From assembly GCF_014645495.1 (NCBI RefSeq), contig NZ_BMLV01000004.1, forward strand, positions 124,001-188,000: a stretch of 64,000 nt of DNA, read 5' to 3'. The notes below the pieces were generated by a model that was given only the letters and a program-made list of their open reading frames with translations, was not told the origin of the DNA and searched no databases. Origin of the DNA: Cloacibacterium rupense. GTDB taxonomy: Bacteria > Bacteroidota > Bacteroidia > Flavobacteriales > Weeksellaceae. Both the position numbers and the translations under genes were made by a program. This document shows, piece after piece, positions 35,413-44,422 of the stretch (its first letter is position 1; each line of letters starts with the position of its first letter).

Positions 35413-35459
35413 ATTCTCCTACTCTACAACTCTACCATTCTCTCATTCTCCAATTCTCA
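35413..35459 (+). repeat. Right arm of inverted repeats around the four-helix-bundle gene
   Basis: The stretch has CTCTACAACTCTACC followed by ATTCTC octamer-like units. It is inverted relative to the left arm at 34954-34988. Confidence 0.7.
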
Positions 35460-35469
35460 CATTTAGGAA

Positions 35470-36939
35470 TTATCTCTCTAATTTAAAATCTTTAATCAAC
35501 TTCGGTCTTTCTGTTTCATTGGCTACTTTCCAAGAAGTTCTATACATCCATTCTGTCATTTTGTATAATTTTTTGAAATTGATGTTTTCAGATTCATCTT
35601 GCGGTGTGTGATACTGAAAATGGAGAACGCTGGTGAAAAATAACGCTGGGATTCCCGCTTTTGCATATGGAAGATGATCACTTCTAAAATAGAAATATTC
35701 TGGATGTTCTGGTAAATCCCAAGCTTTCAAAAATTTGAATTTCGTACTTTCATTATTCGCATCAAGAGCCAATTTTACTAATTCTTCGGAATTTTTGTGA
35801 GGAGCGTCGCTTCCTAAAAGAGCGGCTTCATTATTATCATTTCTACCAATCATATCACCGTTTAGAACCGCCACAATGCTCTCTTTCGGAACTACAGGAT
35901 GTGCAGCGTGCCAACGTGAACCAAGCAAGCCTCTCTCTTCTGCACCGTGAATTACGAATAAAATACTGCGTTTAGAAGGTTGTTTTTTGTATGCTCTTGC
36001 CATTGCCAAAATTGCTACACAAGTACTGGCGTTATCATCTGCACCGTTATAAATGGTGTCATTTTTTACAGGATGACGAATTCCGTCGTGATCCTGATGT
36101 CCGCTCAAAAGAACATATTCGTTTTTTAGTTTAGGATCTGTTCCTTCAATTTTTCCGATGATGTTTACTGATGGATATTTATAGGTTTCGGTTTGGATGT
36201 TTAATGTAATTTCAGGATTGTTTTTTACCCAATTTTCGTTTTCTTGTTTTATCCAAAAAACAGGAATTCCTACATCTACTTTTTCTCTCAATCCTTCTAC
36301 ACCGTAGGTTCCTCTGGTCATTTGTGGCAGAACTTCTATCCAACTTTTGTCTGAAATATCATCAGTAATAAATATAATTCCTTTTGCACCTAATTGAGAA
36401 ATAGTTTTGTAATATTTGGTTCTAATAAAACCAGGATATCTTCTTTCAAAAAGCGTCATTTCTTTAGAAACGTTGAGGTCTGAAGCTTTAAGTGCAACTA
36501 CTTTTCCTGCAATGTTTTTAGAAGCTAAATCTTGTGGTTCTATTTTTCCTAAATACAAAATTGGAGCGGTGAAATTATTATCTGTAACATCTTGCACCAA
36601 AATATCTTTCCATATTTTTAGATTTTTGTCGCCAATTTTTACAGAACTCTGTGGCGAAACTTGATGACGATACATATCAAAAAACTGAAAAAACGTTCCG
36701 TTATCACCAGCTGGTTTCATACCAGCATCTTTCATTTTGTCGGCAAACCACATCGAAACTTTTAGTTCGTCTAAAGTTCCTGCTTCTCTTCCCCAAAATT
36801 GATCTGCTGCCATTTGATACATATCTGTTTTGAGGTCAGATTCTTTAATGGCAGAAACTAAGGGTTTTTTGTATGATTGTGCGTTGAGGATATTAAGAGT
36901 TAGGATACTTAATATTAGAAAAGATTTCTTTAAATTCAT
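35470..36939 (-). CDS. Secreted M28-family metallopeptidase
   Basis: The 489-residue protein has a signal peptide (SFLILSILTLNILNAQ). A PA-type insert lies in the middle, and the catalytic M28 domain carries the zinc residues in order: VLLSGHQDHDG, YNGADDNAST, FVIHGAEERGLLG, LNGDMIGRND and the late His in FQYHTPQDES. It is probably a co-catalytic two-zinc aminopeptidase active in the periplasm or outside the cell. No T9SS C-terminal domain is seen. Single gene. Confidence 0.93.
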   Translation of the reverse strand: MNLKKSFLILSILTLNILNAQSYKKPLVSAIKESDLKTDMYQMAADQFWGREAGTLDELKVSMWFADKMKDAGMKPAGDNGTFFQFFDMYRHQVSPQSSVKIGDKNLKIWKDILVQDVTDNNFTAPILYLGKIEPQDLASKNIAGKVVALKASDLNVSKEMTLFERRYPGFIRTKYYKTISQLGAKGIIFITDDISDKSWIEVLPQMTRGTYGVEGLREKVDVGIPVFWIKQENENWVKNNPEITLNIQTETYKYPSVNIIGKIEGTDPKLKNEYVLLSGHQDHDGIRHPVKNDTIYNGADDNASTCVAILAMARAYKKQPSKRSILFVIHGAEERGLLGSRWHAAHPVVPKESIVAVLNGDMIGRNDNNEAALLGSDAPHKNSEELVKLALDANNESTKFKFLKAWDLPEHPEYFYFRSDHLPYAKAGIPALFFTSVLHFQYHTPQDESENINFKKLYKMTEWMYRTSWKVANETERPKLIKDFKLER

Positions 36940-37033
36940 AGTGGTAAGTTTTTACGAATTTAAAGAATTAATTTTGAAAAAACATTATCTAAGAATGTGA
37001 TGGTGGTAAAAGAGAAAATGTTTTTATAGATGG

Positions 37034-37059
37034 TGCGCTCCGTAGGAGCGCAATGTTTT
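37034..37059 (+). other. Strong hairpin with T tract
   Basis: TGCGCTCC-GTA-GGAGCGCA is a perfect 8-bp hairpin followed by ATG and a T run. No + gene ends upstream, so it may be a dispersed palindrome. On the minus strand it lies downstream of the small gene at 37061-37297. Confidence 0.55.
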
Positions 37060-37060
37060 T

Positions 37061-37297
37061 TTAATTCAAATTAGAAATTTTATCTGCATATTCTTTAGCA
37101 AAAGTCTTCCTATCTTCTTCTAATTTTTCTAAATTTTTTGGAAGAATATAAGAAAAAAGCACCTTTTCTTCTTCGTCTAAAAAAATGATTTCTTTTTCTT
37201 CGCCATCTATCATTTGTGAAAAAATTTCCCACATTGAAGTGTCTTTTAGTTTTATCAATTCAAAAAAATCTTTGGCTTTTATTTGTATAGTTTTCAT
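37061..37297 (-). CDS. Small hypothetical protein
   Basis: This 78-residue acidic-basic protein begins MKTIQIKAKDFFELIKLKDTSMWEIF. It contains an EEKEIIFLDEEEKVLFSYILP strand-like core and a Lys/Glu helical end. No signal, membrane segment or known motif is visible. A clpP-side terminator lies just upstream at 37307-37337. The layout of one beta hairpin plus helices could fit a small regulatory or toxin-antitoxin-type protein, but I make no assignment. Confidence 0.6.
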   Translation of the reverse strand: MKTIQIKAKDFFELIKLKDTSMWEIFSQMIDGEEKEIIFLDEEEKVLFSYILPKNLEKLEEDRKTFAKEYADKISNLN

Positions 37298-37306
37298 TCT
37301 ACAAAA

Positions 37307-37337
37307 ATAAAAAGAACGTACTAAAAAGCACGTTCTT
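37307..37337 (-). terminator. Terminator after clpP
   Basis: AAGAACGTGC pairs with GTACGTTCTT around an A/T loop (one mismatch), with T residues following on the minus strand. It lies 24 bases past the clpP stop. Confidence 0.7.
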
Positions 37338-37360
37338 AAGTAAATTTTTTTTCTAAAATT

Positions 37361-38038
37361 TTAAGACTTTTTCTCTAAAACTTCGTCTACCATTCCGAAT
37401 TCTTTTGCTTCTGTAGAAGTCATCCAGTAATCTCTGTCTGAAGCTTTTTCTACCCACTCGTAAGTTTGTCCGGAATGTGCAGAAATGATGTCATACAACT
37501 CTTTTTTAAGTTTTAGCATTTCTCTCAAATTAATTTCCATATCGCTGGCGACACCTTGTGCGCCACCGCTTGGTTGGTGAATCATTACGCGAGAATGTTT
37601 GAGAGCTGAACGTTTTCCTTTTTCACCGGCAACTAACAAAACTGCTCCCATACTTGCAGCCATTCCTGTACAAATAGTGGCAACATCTGGTTTGATGATT
37701 TGCATCGTGTCATAAATTCCTAAACCTGCATAAACGCTTCCACCAGGAGAATTAATGTAAATTTGGATGTCTTTAGAAGGGTCTGAACTTTCTAAAAATA
37801 ATAATTGTGCGGTAACGATGTTGGCAACTTGGTCATCAATCCCAGTACCTAAGAAAATGATTCTATCCATCATGAGACGAGAAAAAACGTCCATCTGAGC
37901 TACGTTCATTCTGCGTTCTTCCATAATGTAAGGCGTAAGATTAGTTGGGTTGAAAGTTCCCATATATTTATCAGTTGCTAATCCGCTGTTTCCTAAATGT
38001 TTTACAGAGAAATCTCTGAAATCTTTTTTAATATCCAT
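37361..38038 (-). CDS. clpP: ATP-dependent Clp protease proteolytic subunit
   Basis: This 225-residue serine peptidase forms the ClpP chamber. The nucleophile Ser129 lies in CTGMAASMGA and the catalytic His154 in SRVMIHQPSGG; the acidic partner is in DRDYWMTSTEA. The N-terminus is about 30 residues longer than the mature enzyme, consistent with a removable propeptide. The chaperone partner clpX/clpA is not adjacent. dnaG lies upstream on the same strand, ending 71 bases away. Confidence 0.96.
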   Translation of the reverse strand: MDIKKDFRDFSVKHLGNSGLATDKYMGTFNPTNLTPYIMEERRMNVAQMDVFSRLMMDRIIFLGTGIDDQVANIVTAQLLFLESSDPSKDIQIYINSPGGSVYAGLGIYDTMQIIKPDVATICTGMAASMGAVLLVAGEKGKRSALKHSRVMIHQPSGGAQGVASDMEINLREMLKLKKELYDIISAHSGQTYEWVEKASDRDYWMTSTEAKEFGMVDEVLEKKS

Positions 38039-38068
38039 ATGTAATATTTTATTCTTAATTATATTGAA

Positions 38069-38083
38069 ACAGACAAAGTCTGT
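38069..38083. other. Perfect palindrome between clpP and dnaG
   Basis: ACAGAC-AAA-GTCTGT could be a weak terminator for dnaG or an operator for clpP, starting 31 bases before its ATG. There is no strong T tract. Confidence 0.4.
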
Positions 38084-38109
38084 ACCTTTTTACAAATTTA
38101 GCCAAAGTG

Positions 38110-40026
38110 TCACAAAATACGATATAATTTTTGGTCTATTTTATTTTTTAATTGAGTGAGATTGATGATTTTTTTGTAAGATTCTTCACTATTTTCTTCG
38201 CTGATTTGTTGTTTTAAATCATTGATAATCTTGATGATGTATTCTCTTTTGTATCTTATCACGACATCTTTTACAATTCTATCTACCAATTCTTCTTCTT
38301 TGCTGAAATAAATATTGTGTTTTTCCCAATTGCTTAATTCATAAGGGTTTACTAAAGCGTCGGCAGTTTTGGTGACAATGTTTTCGTCCATCAAAGTCAT
38401 AAAAAAATTACCAGAACGAAGTTCGCTTTGTGCAATTCCTAATTTTATTTCTTCAATAATTTTTTGATTGATAGGTGAAATAATTTCGCATTGATCTTCC
38501 TCTAAATGATTGATGATTTCTTCAATTACCGAGATTTGATATGCTTCGTTTTCGGGTGTTTTTCTGTCGAGAACGTAATCTCCGTATTTCAGCATCAGTT
38601 CCACCAATTTTTCTTCTAAAACCAAAAGCGGATTTATATTTTCTAAAACTTCCGGTACTTTTTCGAGTTTTACAATTGAAGTTTCCTTTTTTTCTTTCGG
38701 TTGATTTTGCTGAACAATCTGTTTCTGAACGCCCAATTCATTAAAAAGTGATTGCTCTGAAAGTTCAAAATTGGTTGAAATTTCTTTGATGAAAATCTCT
38801 TGTTTCAAAGCATTGCTCACAAAACCGATAGATTTTACAATATCGCGTATGGCCTCAGCTTTTTTTATCGGATCATTTTGCGCTTCTTTCAGCAGGATTT
38901 CAGCTTTAAAATCTATAAAATCTTTAGCTTCGGTTTTTATGAAATTTTCTACAAAATCTCTCGGGTGTTTTCTGGCAAAAGAATCTGGATCATCACCATC
39001 AGGAAAGAGTGCAACTCTTATGTTCATACCTTCTGCAAGAAGCATATCAATACTTCTAAAACTCGCTTTAATTCCTGCAGCGTCACCGTCAAAAAGAATG
39101 GTTACGTTTTCGGTGAGACGTTTTATAAGCTTAATTTGTTCTGTTGTAAGCGCGGTTCCAGAACTGGCAACTACGTTTTCAATTCCGCTTTGATGGAGCG
39201 AAATTACGTCCATATAACCTTCTACCAAAAGACACAAGTTTTCTTTAGTAATAGCTTGTTTACTTTGGTTTAAACCATATAAAACGTTGGATTTATGGTA
39301 AATTTCGGTTTCTGGTGAATTGAGATATTTCGCAGTTTTTACGTTAGATTTCAGAATTCTTGCACCAAACCCCAAAACTCTTCCCGAAAAACTATGAATC
39401 GGGAAAATGACCCGTTCTCTGAACCTATCAACACCAGTTGGTGTGTTTTCTGGAAAAATAGAAATTCCAGATTTTTCTAAAATTTCTTTTTCGTAGCCTT
39501 TTTCTAAAGCATATTTGGTAAAAGCATCTTTTTGTTCGGGAGAATAACCGAGTTGAAATTTTTTGATGATGTCATCGTGCAGCTCACGTTCTTTGAAGTA
39601 GGAGAGTCCGATTGCTTTGCCTTCTTCGTTTTCCCAAAGAATTTCTTGGAAAAAAGTATTGGCAACTTCGTGAATTTTGTAGAGCAATTCTCTTTCGGTT
39701 TGCGCTTTTTTCTGCTCTTCAGAATATTCTACTTTGTCTTCTTCAATTTCAATTCCGTACTTTTTGGCGGCGTGACGAAGTGCTTCTGGATAAGTGAAAT
39801 TTTCTATTTCCATCAAAAAAGTGATGGCGCTTCCACCTTTTCCAGAGGAGAAATCTTTCCAAATTTGCTTGCTCGGAGAAACCACAAAACTCGGCGTTTT
39901 TTCATCGTGAAAAGGGCTCAAACCTTTGAAGTTAGAGCCAGCACGTTTTAATTGAACATATTCGCCAATAATTTCTTCAACTCTAATGGTTGAAAATATT
40001 TGGTCTATGGTTTTCTGAGAAATCAT
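38110..40026 (-). CDS. dnaG: DNA primase with a zinc-binding domain lacking three zinc ligands
   Basis: This 638-residue enzyme makes RNA primers for replication. It has the N-terminal zinc-domain fold (1-100), the RNAP core with GRVLGFGARIL, VEGYMDVISL (TOPRIM Glu) and LFDGDAAGIKA (TOPRIM DxD region), and a C-terminal helicase-binding part. In the zinc domain, CPFH becomes SPFH (Ser37, His40) and the later CFGC becomes DFSS (Asp58, Ser61), so a normal zinc site cannot form. The fold around it is otherwise intact. No rpoD or rpsU neighbours are present. Confidence 0.95.
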   Translation of the reverse strand: MISQKTIDQIFSTIRVEEIIGEYVQLKRAGSNFKGLSPFHDEKTPSFVVSPSKQIWKDFSSGKGGSAITFLMEIENFTYPEALRHAAKKYGIEIEEDKVEYSEEQKKAQTERELLYKIHEVANTFFQEILWENEEGKAIGLSYFKERELHDDIIKKFQLGYSPEQKDAFTKYALEKGYEKEILEKSGISIFPENTPTGVDRFRERVIFPIHSFSGRVLGFGARILKSNVKTAKYLNSPETEIYHKSNVLYGLNQSKQAITKENLCLLVEGYMDVISLHQSGIENVVASSGTALTTEQIKLIKRLTENVTILFDGDAAGIKASFRSIDMLLAEGMNIRVALFPDGDDPDSFARKHPRDFVENFIKTEAKDFIDFKAEILLKEAQNDPIKKAEAIRDIVKSIGFVSNALKQEIFIKEISTNFELSEQSLFNELGVQKQIVQQNQPKEKKETSIVKLEKVPEVLENINPLLVLEEKLVELMLKYGDYVLDRKTPENEAYQISVIEEIINHLEEDQCEIISPINQKIIEEIKLGIAQSELRSGNFFMTLMDENIVTKTADALVNPYELSNWEKHNIYFSKEEELVDRIVKDVVIRYKREYIIKIINDLKQQISEENSEESYKKIINLTQLKNKIDQKLYRIL

Positions 40027-40132
40027 TCTGTAAAATTACAAAAATTGTTTAATCTAAAATCGCTAAAAGCACTAGATATATTTCTAAACCATCATTATTT
40101 TATTTAAATTTGAATAATTAATTCAAAACTAC

Positions 40133-41302
40133 ATGAAAACCAAATTTCTAGCCTTATTAGTCCTTACTTTTTCTCAATTTGCATTTTGTATTGATGGTAT
40201 TTTATTAAAAACTACAGATTATAGTTTTAGAGATAAATGGGACAATACTTTCGGTAAAACAGTGCCTAAAATTTTTGAAACAGATGTTGTTTACAGAGGA
40301 CAAAATTTGTTTTTACCAGTTATTTCTATGGATTTTGCTCTGAAAGATGGTGCAGCGAAAGCGAAATACTCTATACAAATTAAAAAGCCTGACCAATCTA
40401 TTTATATGTCTGAGGATAACTTAGACTTTATAGATAGAAAAATCATTAATAAAGACTATTTGCAAATGAGTACTTCTGTGGTAAGAATCAGTTTTACTGA
40501 TAAAGATGTTTTAGGAAAATATGCGATACAAGTAACTATTAATGATTTGTATTCAAACAAAACAAAAGTTATTACTTCTGAAATAGAGTTAAAACCTTTG
40601 GTCCCATATCAAGATAAAGTCTTTAGTGATGACAATGATTTTTCTAGATGGTTATCAGAATATTATATTCAGCCTAAGCCTACAGAAGCCGTAGCAGCAT
40701 ATCTTTATTACACAAAAAGTAAGTTCTCTGAAGATGATAAAGTTTTTTTGTCTATTTTTTCTGAATTTTTAGAAATTACCAGAAATAATACTTTCATTTT
40801 GCCACAAATTTTAGAAGCATTTAAAAAAGAGGACGATAAATACAGAATTTTCTTACTTTATCTTTTGTATCCAAATTTCGAAGAAAAAGACTACATTCAT
40901 TTGCTTAATGATAAAGAAAAAGGAGCACTAGAAAAAGTGAAAGAAATGAAAATTCCTGATATTTATGGTGAAGTTTATAGCGGAGAGCAGCTAGATATGC
41001 TGTGGTCTACATTTATGGGAAGTGGAGCATACAAACCTATTTTAAAACTGGTGGAGACTTTAGATTATGCAAAGTACAAAGGTGATTTAGAAAAGTATAA
41101 AACATCTAGTAAAACAGAAGAAGATAAGAAAAAAGCTATTAAAAATGCGGTTTATGATGCATTGGTATGGTCTCTAGAAAGCAATAGTAAACAACATGAA
41201 TTGGTGCTGAATTATTGCAATTGGATTCTGAAATATGAAAATCTCAATCCAACGCAGAAAAGTGAATTAGAAGAAATTCTGAAAAAAGTTGGCAATAATT
41301 AA
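40133..41302 (+). CDS. Secreted protein of unknown function
   Basis: I do not recognise this 389-residue protein. It has a signal peptide (FLALLVLTFSQFAFC, cleavage near residue 20), then a beta-rich half (about 20-160; VVYRGQNLFLPVISMDFALKDG, KYAIQVTINDLYS) that may be an immunoglobulin-like domain, and a helical half (170-389) rich in Lys, Glu and Leu. It starts a + group with the two DedA genes, 62 bases upstream of the first. Periplasmic location is likely. No catalytic motif is visible. Confidence 0.8.
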   Translation: MKTKFLALLVLTFSQFAFCIDGILLKTTDYSFRDKWDNTFGKTVPKIFETDVVYRGQNLFLPVISMDFALKDGAAKAKYSIQIKKPDQSIYMSEDNLDFIDRKIINKDYLQMSTSVVRISFTDKDVLGKYAIQVTINDLYSNKTKVITSEIELKPLVPYQDKVFSDDNDFSRWLSEYYIQPKPTEAVAAYLYYTKSKFSEDDKVFLSIFSEFLEITRNNTFILPQILEAFKKEDDKYRIFLLYLLYPNFEEKDYIHLLNDKEKGALEKVKEMKIPDIYGEVYSGEQLDMLWSTFMGSGAYKPILKLVETLDYAKYKGDLEKYKTSSKTEEDKKKAIKNAVYDALVWSLESNSKQHELVLNYCNWILKYENLNPTQKSELEEILKKVGNN

Positions 41303-41336
41303 CATTTGGCATTTTATGAATTTTAATTTATTGCAT

Positions 41337-41344
41337 TATCTTTG
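41337..41344 (+). promoter_or_regulatory. -7 element of the dedA pair
   Basis: TATCTTTG, a perfect TAnnTTTG box, ends 19 bases before the first dedA ATG at 41364. It suggests the pair has its own promoter. Confidence 0.5.
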
Positions 41345-41363
41345 TCAAAATATAGATGAATAG

Positions 41364-41999
41364 ATGGATTTAATACATTATTTCCTTGAATTTTTAGGAA
41401 ATCCTTTACTTGTACTCACGCAGATTATTAGAGATTACGGAGTATATATTTACTTATTTTTATTTCTTGTCATTTTTGTAGAAACTGGTGTGGTAGTAAT
41501 GCCTTTGTTGCCAGGAGATTCGCTACTTTTTGCGGTGGGTTTAATTGCCGCAACTACTGGGCAAATCGATATTTATACCGTAATTCCTTTGCTAATTTTG
41601 GCAGCACTTTTAGGAGATAATGTCAATTATTTTATTGGAAGAAAGTTTGGAGATTTTATTCAATCTAAAGAAAAAATTTTATTTCTTAAAAAATCTCATA
41701 TCGAAGAAACGGAAAGATATTTCGAAGAAAATGGTGGTAAAACAGTCATTTTAGCTAGATTTATTCCTATCGTTAGAACCATAGCACCCTTTGTAGCAGG
41801 AGCTGGCGAAATGAAATACAAAACTTATATTATGTATTGTATTTCTGGAGCGATACTTTGGGTAACGTCTATCACTTTATTAGGCTATTTTTTAGGCAAT
41901 ATAGAATGGGTGAAGGTGAATTTTGAAAAATTCGTTTTAGGAATTGTATTTATTTCAGTTTTACCTATTATCTTTAAAGCACTAAAAAGAAAGAAATAA
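41364..41999 (+). CDS. DedA-family membrane protein 1
   Basis: This 211-residue inner-membrane protein has the DedA core: FVETGVVVMPLLPGDSLLFAVG, then GDNVNYFIGRKFG and the conserved KFIPIVRTIAPFVAGAGEM-like loop (ARFIPIVRTIAPFVAGAG) with the essential Arg. DedA proteins are half-transporter lipid flippases; some recycle undecaprenyl phosphate, others affect membrane potential. The partner paralogue starts 3 bases downstream, so both are translated from one message. Confidence 0.93.
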   Translation: MDLIHYFLEFLGNPLLVLTQIIRDYGVYIYLFLFLVIFVETGVVVMPLLPGDSLLFAVGLIAATTGQIDIYTVIPLLILAALLGDNVNYFIGRKFGDFIQSKEKILFLKKSHIEETERYFEENGGKTVILARFIPIVRTIAPFVAGAGEMKYKTYIMYCISGAILWVTSITLLGYFLGNIEWVKVNFEKFVLGIVFISVLPIIFKALKRKK

Positions 42000-42002
42000 A
42001 AT

Positions 42003-42662
42003 ATGTTAGAAAGCATATGGAATTTTATTATAGATTTTGTCTCAAAGCCTGATCAAGTATTAATTTCAATCATAGAAAAATACAACAATTGGGTTTATGT
42101 CTTTCTATTTGTGGTTATTTTTGCTGAAACTGGTCTTATTGTAGCCTCTTTTTTAATGCCTTTTTTGCCTGGTGATGCTTTGATATTCACTATTGGACTT
42201 CTAGCTCAAGAAGAATCACTAAATATTTATGTGATTATTCCACTTCTCATGTTTGCTGCTGTTTTAGGAGATAATGTCAATTACTACGTAGGAAAACGCT
42301 TCGGAGATTACATTATGAACAGTGAAAAAGATCGATTTATCAAAAAAAGTCATATAGAAAAAGCGAAGATTTTTTTCGATAAGAATGGTAAAAATTCTAT
42401 TATTATTGCACGTTTTGTACCAGTTGTAAGAACAATAGTTCCTTTTCTTTGTGGTTCTACCAGAGTGAAATATCCTACATTTCTTACTTTTAGTATAATT
42501 GGTGCTTTTCTTTGGGTGGGTGTAATTGGTTTATTAGGCTATAATCTTGGTAAAATTCAGTGGGTGAAAGATAACTTAGAATATATGATTTGGGGAATTA
42601 TTATTTTGGCAAATATTCCGCTAATCAAACAAATATTTTTTTCAAAGAAAAAGGAAGTTTAA
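42003..42662 (+). CDS. DedA-family membrane protein 2
   Basis: This 219-residue paralogue shares FAETGLIVASFLMPFLPGDALIFTIG, GDNVNYYVGKRFG and ARFVPVVRTIVPFLCGSTRV with the first DedA protein. It has a slightly longer N-terminal amphipathic helix, and Cys replaces Ala in the loop after the Arg. Tandem duplication is the likely origin. The pair may form a heteromer or serve two lipid substrates. A bidirectional terminator follows. Confidence 0.93.
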   Translation: MLESIWNFIIDFVSKPDQVLISIIEKYNNWVYVFLFVVIFAETGLIVASFLMPFLPGDALIFTIGLLAQEESLNIYVIIPLLMFAAVLGDNVNYYVGKRFGDYIMNSEKDRFIKKSHIEKAKIFFDKNGKNSIIIARFVPVVRTIVPFLCGSTRVKYPTFLTFSIIGAFLWVGVIGLLGYNLGKIQWVKDNLEYMIWGIIILANIPLIKQIFFSKKKEV

Positions 42663-42685
42663 TAATGTAAACTTCCTTTTTTATT
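42648..42685. terminator. Bidirectional terminator between dedA2 and prfB
   Basis: A 14-bp perfect stem AAAAAGGAAGTTTA / TAAACTTCCTTTTT, overlapping the last codons and the stop of dedA2. T tracts lie on both strands. Confidence 0.85.
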
Positions 42686-42693
42686 TCTGTAAA

Positions 42694-43806
42694 TTACAAA
42701 TCAAAATCATCATCAGTAACCGCTGTACCTTCATTCATTAAAAATGCTTTCAGGAATGGAGTAAGATTTCCGTTCATTACGCCATCTACATCAGAAGTTT
42801 CGTGACCAGAACGCACATCTTTTACCAATTTGTAAGGATGCATTACGTAATTTCTAATTTGGCTTCCCCACTCAATTTTCATTTTATTGGCTTCTATCTC
42901 GTTTCTAGCTTTCATTCTTTCTTCTAATTCTATTTCGTAAAGGCGAGATTTCAAGAGTTGCATTGCTTTTTCTTTATTTTGAAGCTGAGAACGAGATTCA
43001 GAATTTTCAATAATAATTCCTGTTGGAGCGTGACGAAGACGAACCGCAGTTTCTACTTTGTTTACGTTTTGTCCACCTGCGCCAGAACTTCTCATAGTTT
43101 CAAAAGAAATATCTGCAGGATTGATGTTGATTTCTATAGAATCATCTACCAAAGGATAAACATACACCGAAACAAAACTAGTGTGTCGTTTTGCGTTGCT
43201 ATCGAAAGGTGAAATTCTAACCAATCTGTGAACGCCGTTTTCGCCTTTTAGATAACCAAAAGCGTACTCTCCGTCAATTTCAAGTGTTACGGTTTTTACA
43301 CCAGCTACATCACCTTCTTGGTAGTTCAGTTCACGGATTTTGTAGCCTTGTTTTTCGCTCCACATTTGGTACATTCTCATCAGCATAGAAGCCCAATCAC
43401 AAGATTCTGTTCCGCCAGCGCCTGCTGTAATTTGCAGAACTGCCGAAAGTTCATCACCTTCGTTAGAAAGCATATTTTTGAATTCTAGATTTTCTATTTT
43501 TTCTACCAATTCTGGGAATTGTTCGTCGAGTTCTTTTTCAGAATCAGCGTCTTCTTTGGCAAATTCTACCAAAACTTGCAAATCTTCGAAATGGGTGTTG
43601 ATTTCTTCATAATCTTCTACCCATTTTTTTTTGGAACGAAGTTGTTTAAGGAAACTTTCAGCGGCTTTTGGGTTGTCCCAAAATTCTGGAGCTGCCGTTT
43701 TTTCGTCATCATTAGTGATTTCTAGTTTCTTCTTTTCAATTTGAAGAAATTTATACAAATCTTCGATGCGTTTTTGTGTATCTTTAAGTTGGTCTGTTGT
43801 AATCAA
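42694..43806 (-). CDS. prfB: Peptide chain release factor 2, without programmed frameshift
   Basis: This 370-residue factor ends translation at UGA and UAA. It has the GGQ loop ([14 protein letters not shown]), the SPF anticodon-like tripeptide in [13 protein letters not shown], and the expected coiled N-domain. The reading frame is continuous from the ATG. In E. coli a CUU-UGA frameshift lies near codon 25; here the corresponding N-terminal stretch reads [17 protein letters not shown] without it, and appears shorter by about 7 residues. Autoregulation by frameshift is therefore absent. Confidence 0.96.
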   Translation of the reverse strand: MITTDQLKDTQKRIEDLYKFLQIEKKKLEITNDDEKTAAPEFWDNPKAAESFLKQLRSKKKWVEDYEEINTHFEDLQVLVEFAKEDADSEKELDEQFPELVEKIENLEFKNMLSNEGDELSAVLQITAGAGGTESCDWASMLMRMYQMWSEKQGYKIRELNYQEGDVAGVKTVTLEIDGEYAFGYLKGENGVHRLVRISPFDSNAKRHTSFVSVYVYPLVDDSIEININPADISFETMRSSGAGGQNVNKVETAVRLRHAPTGIIIENSESRSQLQNKEKAMQLLKSRLYEIELEERMKARNEIEANKMKIEWGSQIRNYVMHPYKLVKDVRSGHETSDVDGVMNGNLTPFLKAFLMNEGTAVTDDDFDL

Positions 43807-43826
43807 AACTAAAATCTTTAGATTTG

Positions 43827-43834
43827 CAAAAATA
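43827..43834 (-). promoter_or_regulatory. -7 element of prfB
   Basis: On the minus strand TATTTTTG matches TAnnTTTG, and ends 20 bases before the prfB ATG. Confidence 0.45.
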
Positions 43835-43844
43835 GTTTATTTCA

Positions 43845-43912
43845 ACGCAAAGACGCAATATTTTAATTTTAAAATTAGAATGTGTTTAAGACGCAAAAAT
43901 TGTCTTTGGCAA
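43845..43912. repeat. CGCAAAGACGCAA-type dispersed repeat
   Basis: CAACGCAAAGACGCAATA and AAGACGCAAAAATTGTC occur twice here. A related GCAAAGTCGCAAA stretch lies at 54186. These phrases recur in intergenic DNA of many Bacteroidetes, as far as I recall. Confidence 0.55.
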
Positions 43913-43922
43913 ATTGATATTT

Positions 43923-44402
43923 ATGAGATTGAAATTTTTAAAAATAGTTTTACTTTTTTTAGTTGTAATGTTGAACGCTCAACTAAAAGAAAATACATTC
44001 TACAAGGTTTCTAAAATTTCAGATGGCGATACTTTTTATGTGAAAATCAAAAAATTTGAAGAAATTAAAATTAGATTAATTGGCATAGATGCACCAGAAT
44101 CTAGAAATGTAGGCATAAAAGTTCGAAAAGAATATTTCGGGAAAGAAGCGAAATTTTTTGTAACCAATCTTCTTAAAAACAAAAAAGTAAAGTTGACTTT
44201 TGATGTTCAAAAAACCGACCGATATGGTAGAGTTTTGGCATATGTTTATTTGGAAAATGGCGTTTTCCTCAATCAATATTTGGTAGAAAAAGGAATTGCG
44301 GTAGTTTCTACTTTCCCACCAAATGTGAAATTTGTAGAAGTTTTTATCAAAGCTGAAAAATTGGCGAGAAATAATAGATTAGGATTGTGGAAGGATTATT
44401 AG
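43923..44402 (+). CDS. Secreted staphylococcal-nuclease-like protein
   Basis: This 159-residue protein has a signal peptide ending VVMLNAQ and an SNase OB-fold: ISDGDTFYVKI, IRLIGIDAPESRNVG with the active-site Arg and Asp, then DRYGRVLAYVYLENGVFLNQYLVEKGIA and RLGLWKDY. It is probably a calcium-dependent exported nuclease that degrades extracellular or periplasmic DNA or RNA. I chose the ATG at 43923; a TTG at 43914 adds three residues. Short single gene between prfB and an oxidoreductase. Confidence 0.92.
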   Translation: MRLKFLKIVLLFLVVMLNAQLKENTFYKVSKISDGDTFYVKIKKFEEIKIRLIGIDAPESRNVGIKVRKEYFGKEAKFFVTNLLKNKKVKLTFDVQKTDRYGRVLAYVYLENGVFLNQYLVEKGIAVVSTFPPNVKFVEVFIKAEKLARNNRLGLWKDY

Positions 44403-44422
44403 TGTTTATGATAGATTACTTC

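Noticed and set aside
37034-37059. Terminator of a + gene
   Set aside because: No + gene ends upstream, so the hairpin is listed only as a palindrome with T tract.
39500-39960. 139-residue + ORF opposite dnaG
   Set aside because: It is the antisense of a conserved gene, with Phe-rich composition typical of a shadow frame.
43720-43806. Programmed frameshift in prfB
   Set aside because: The frame is continuous and no CUU-UGA site is found near the expected place.
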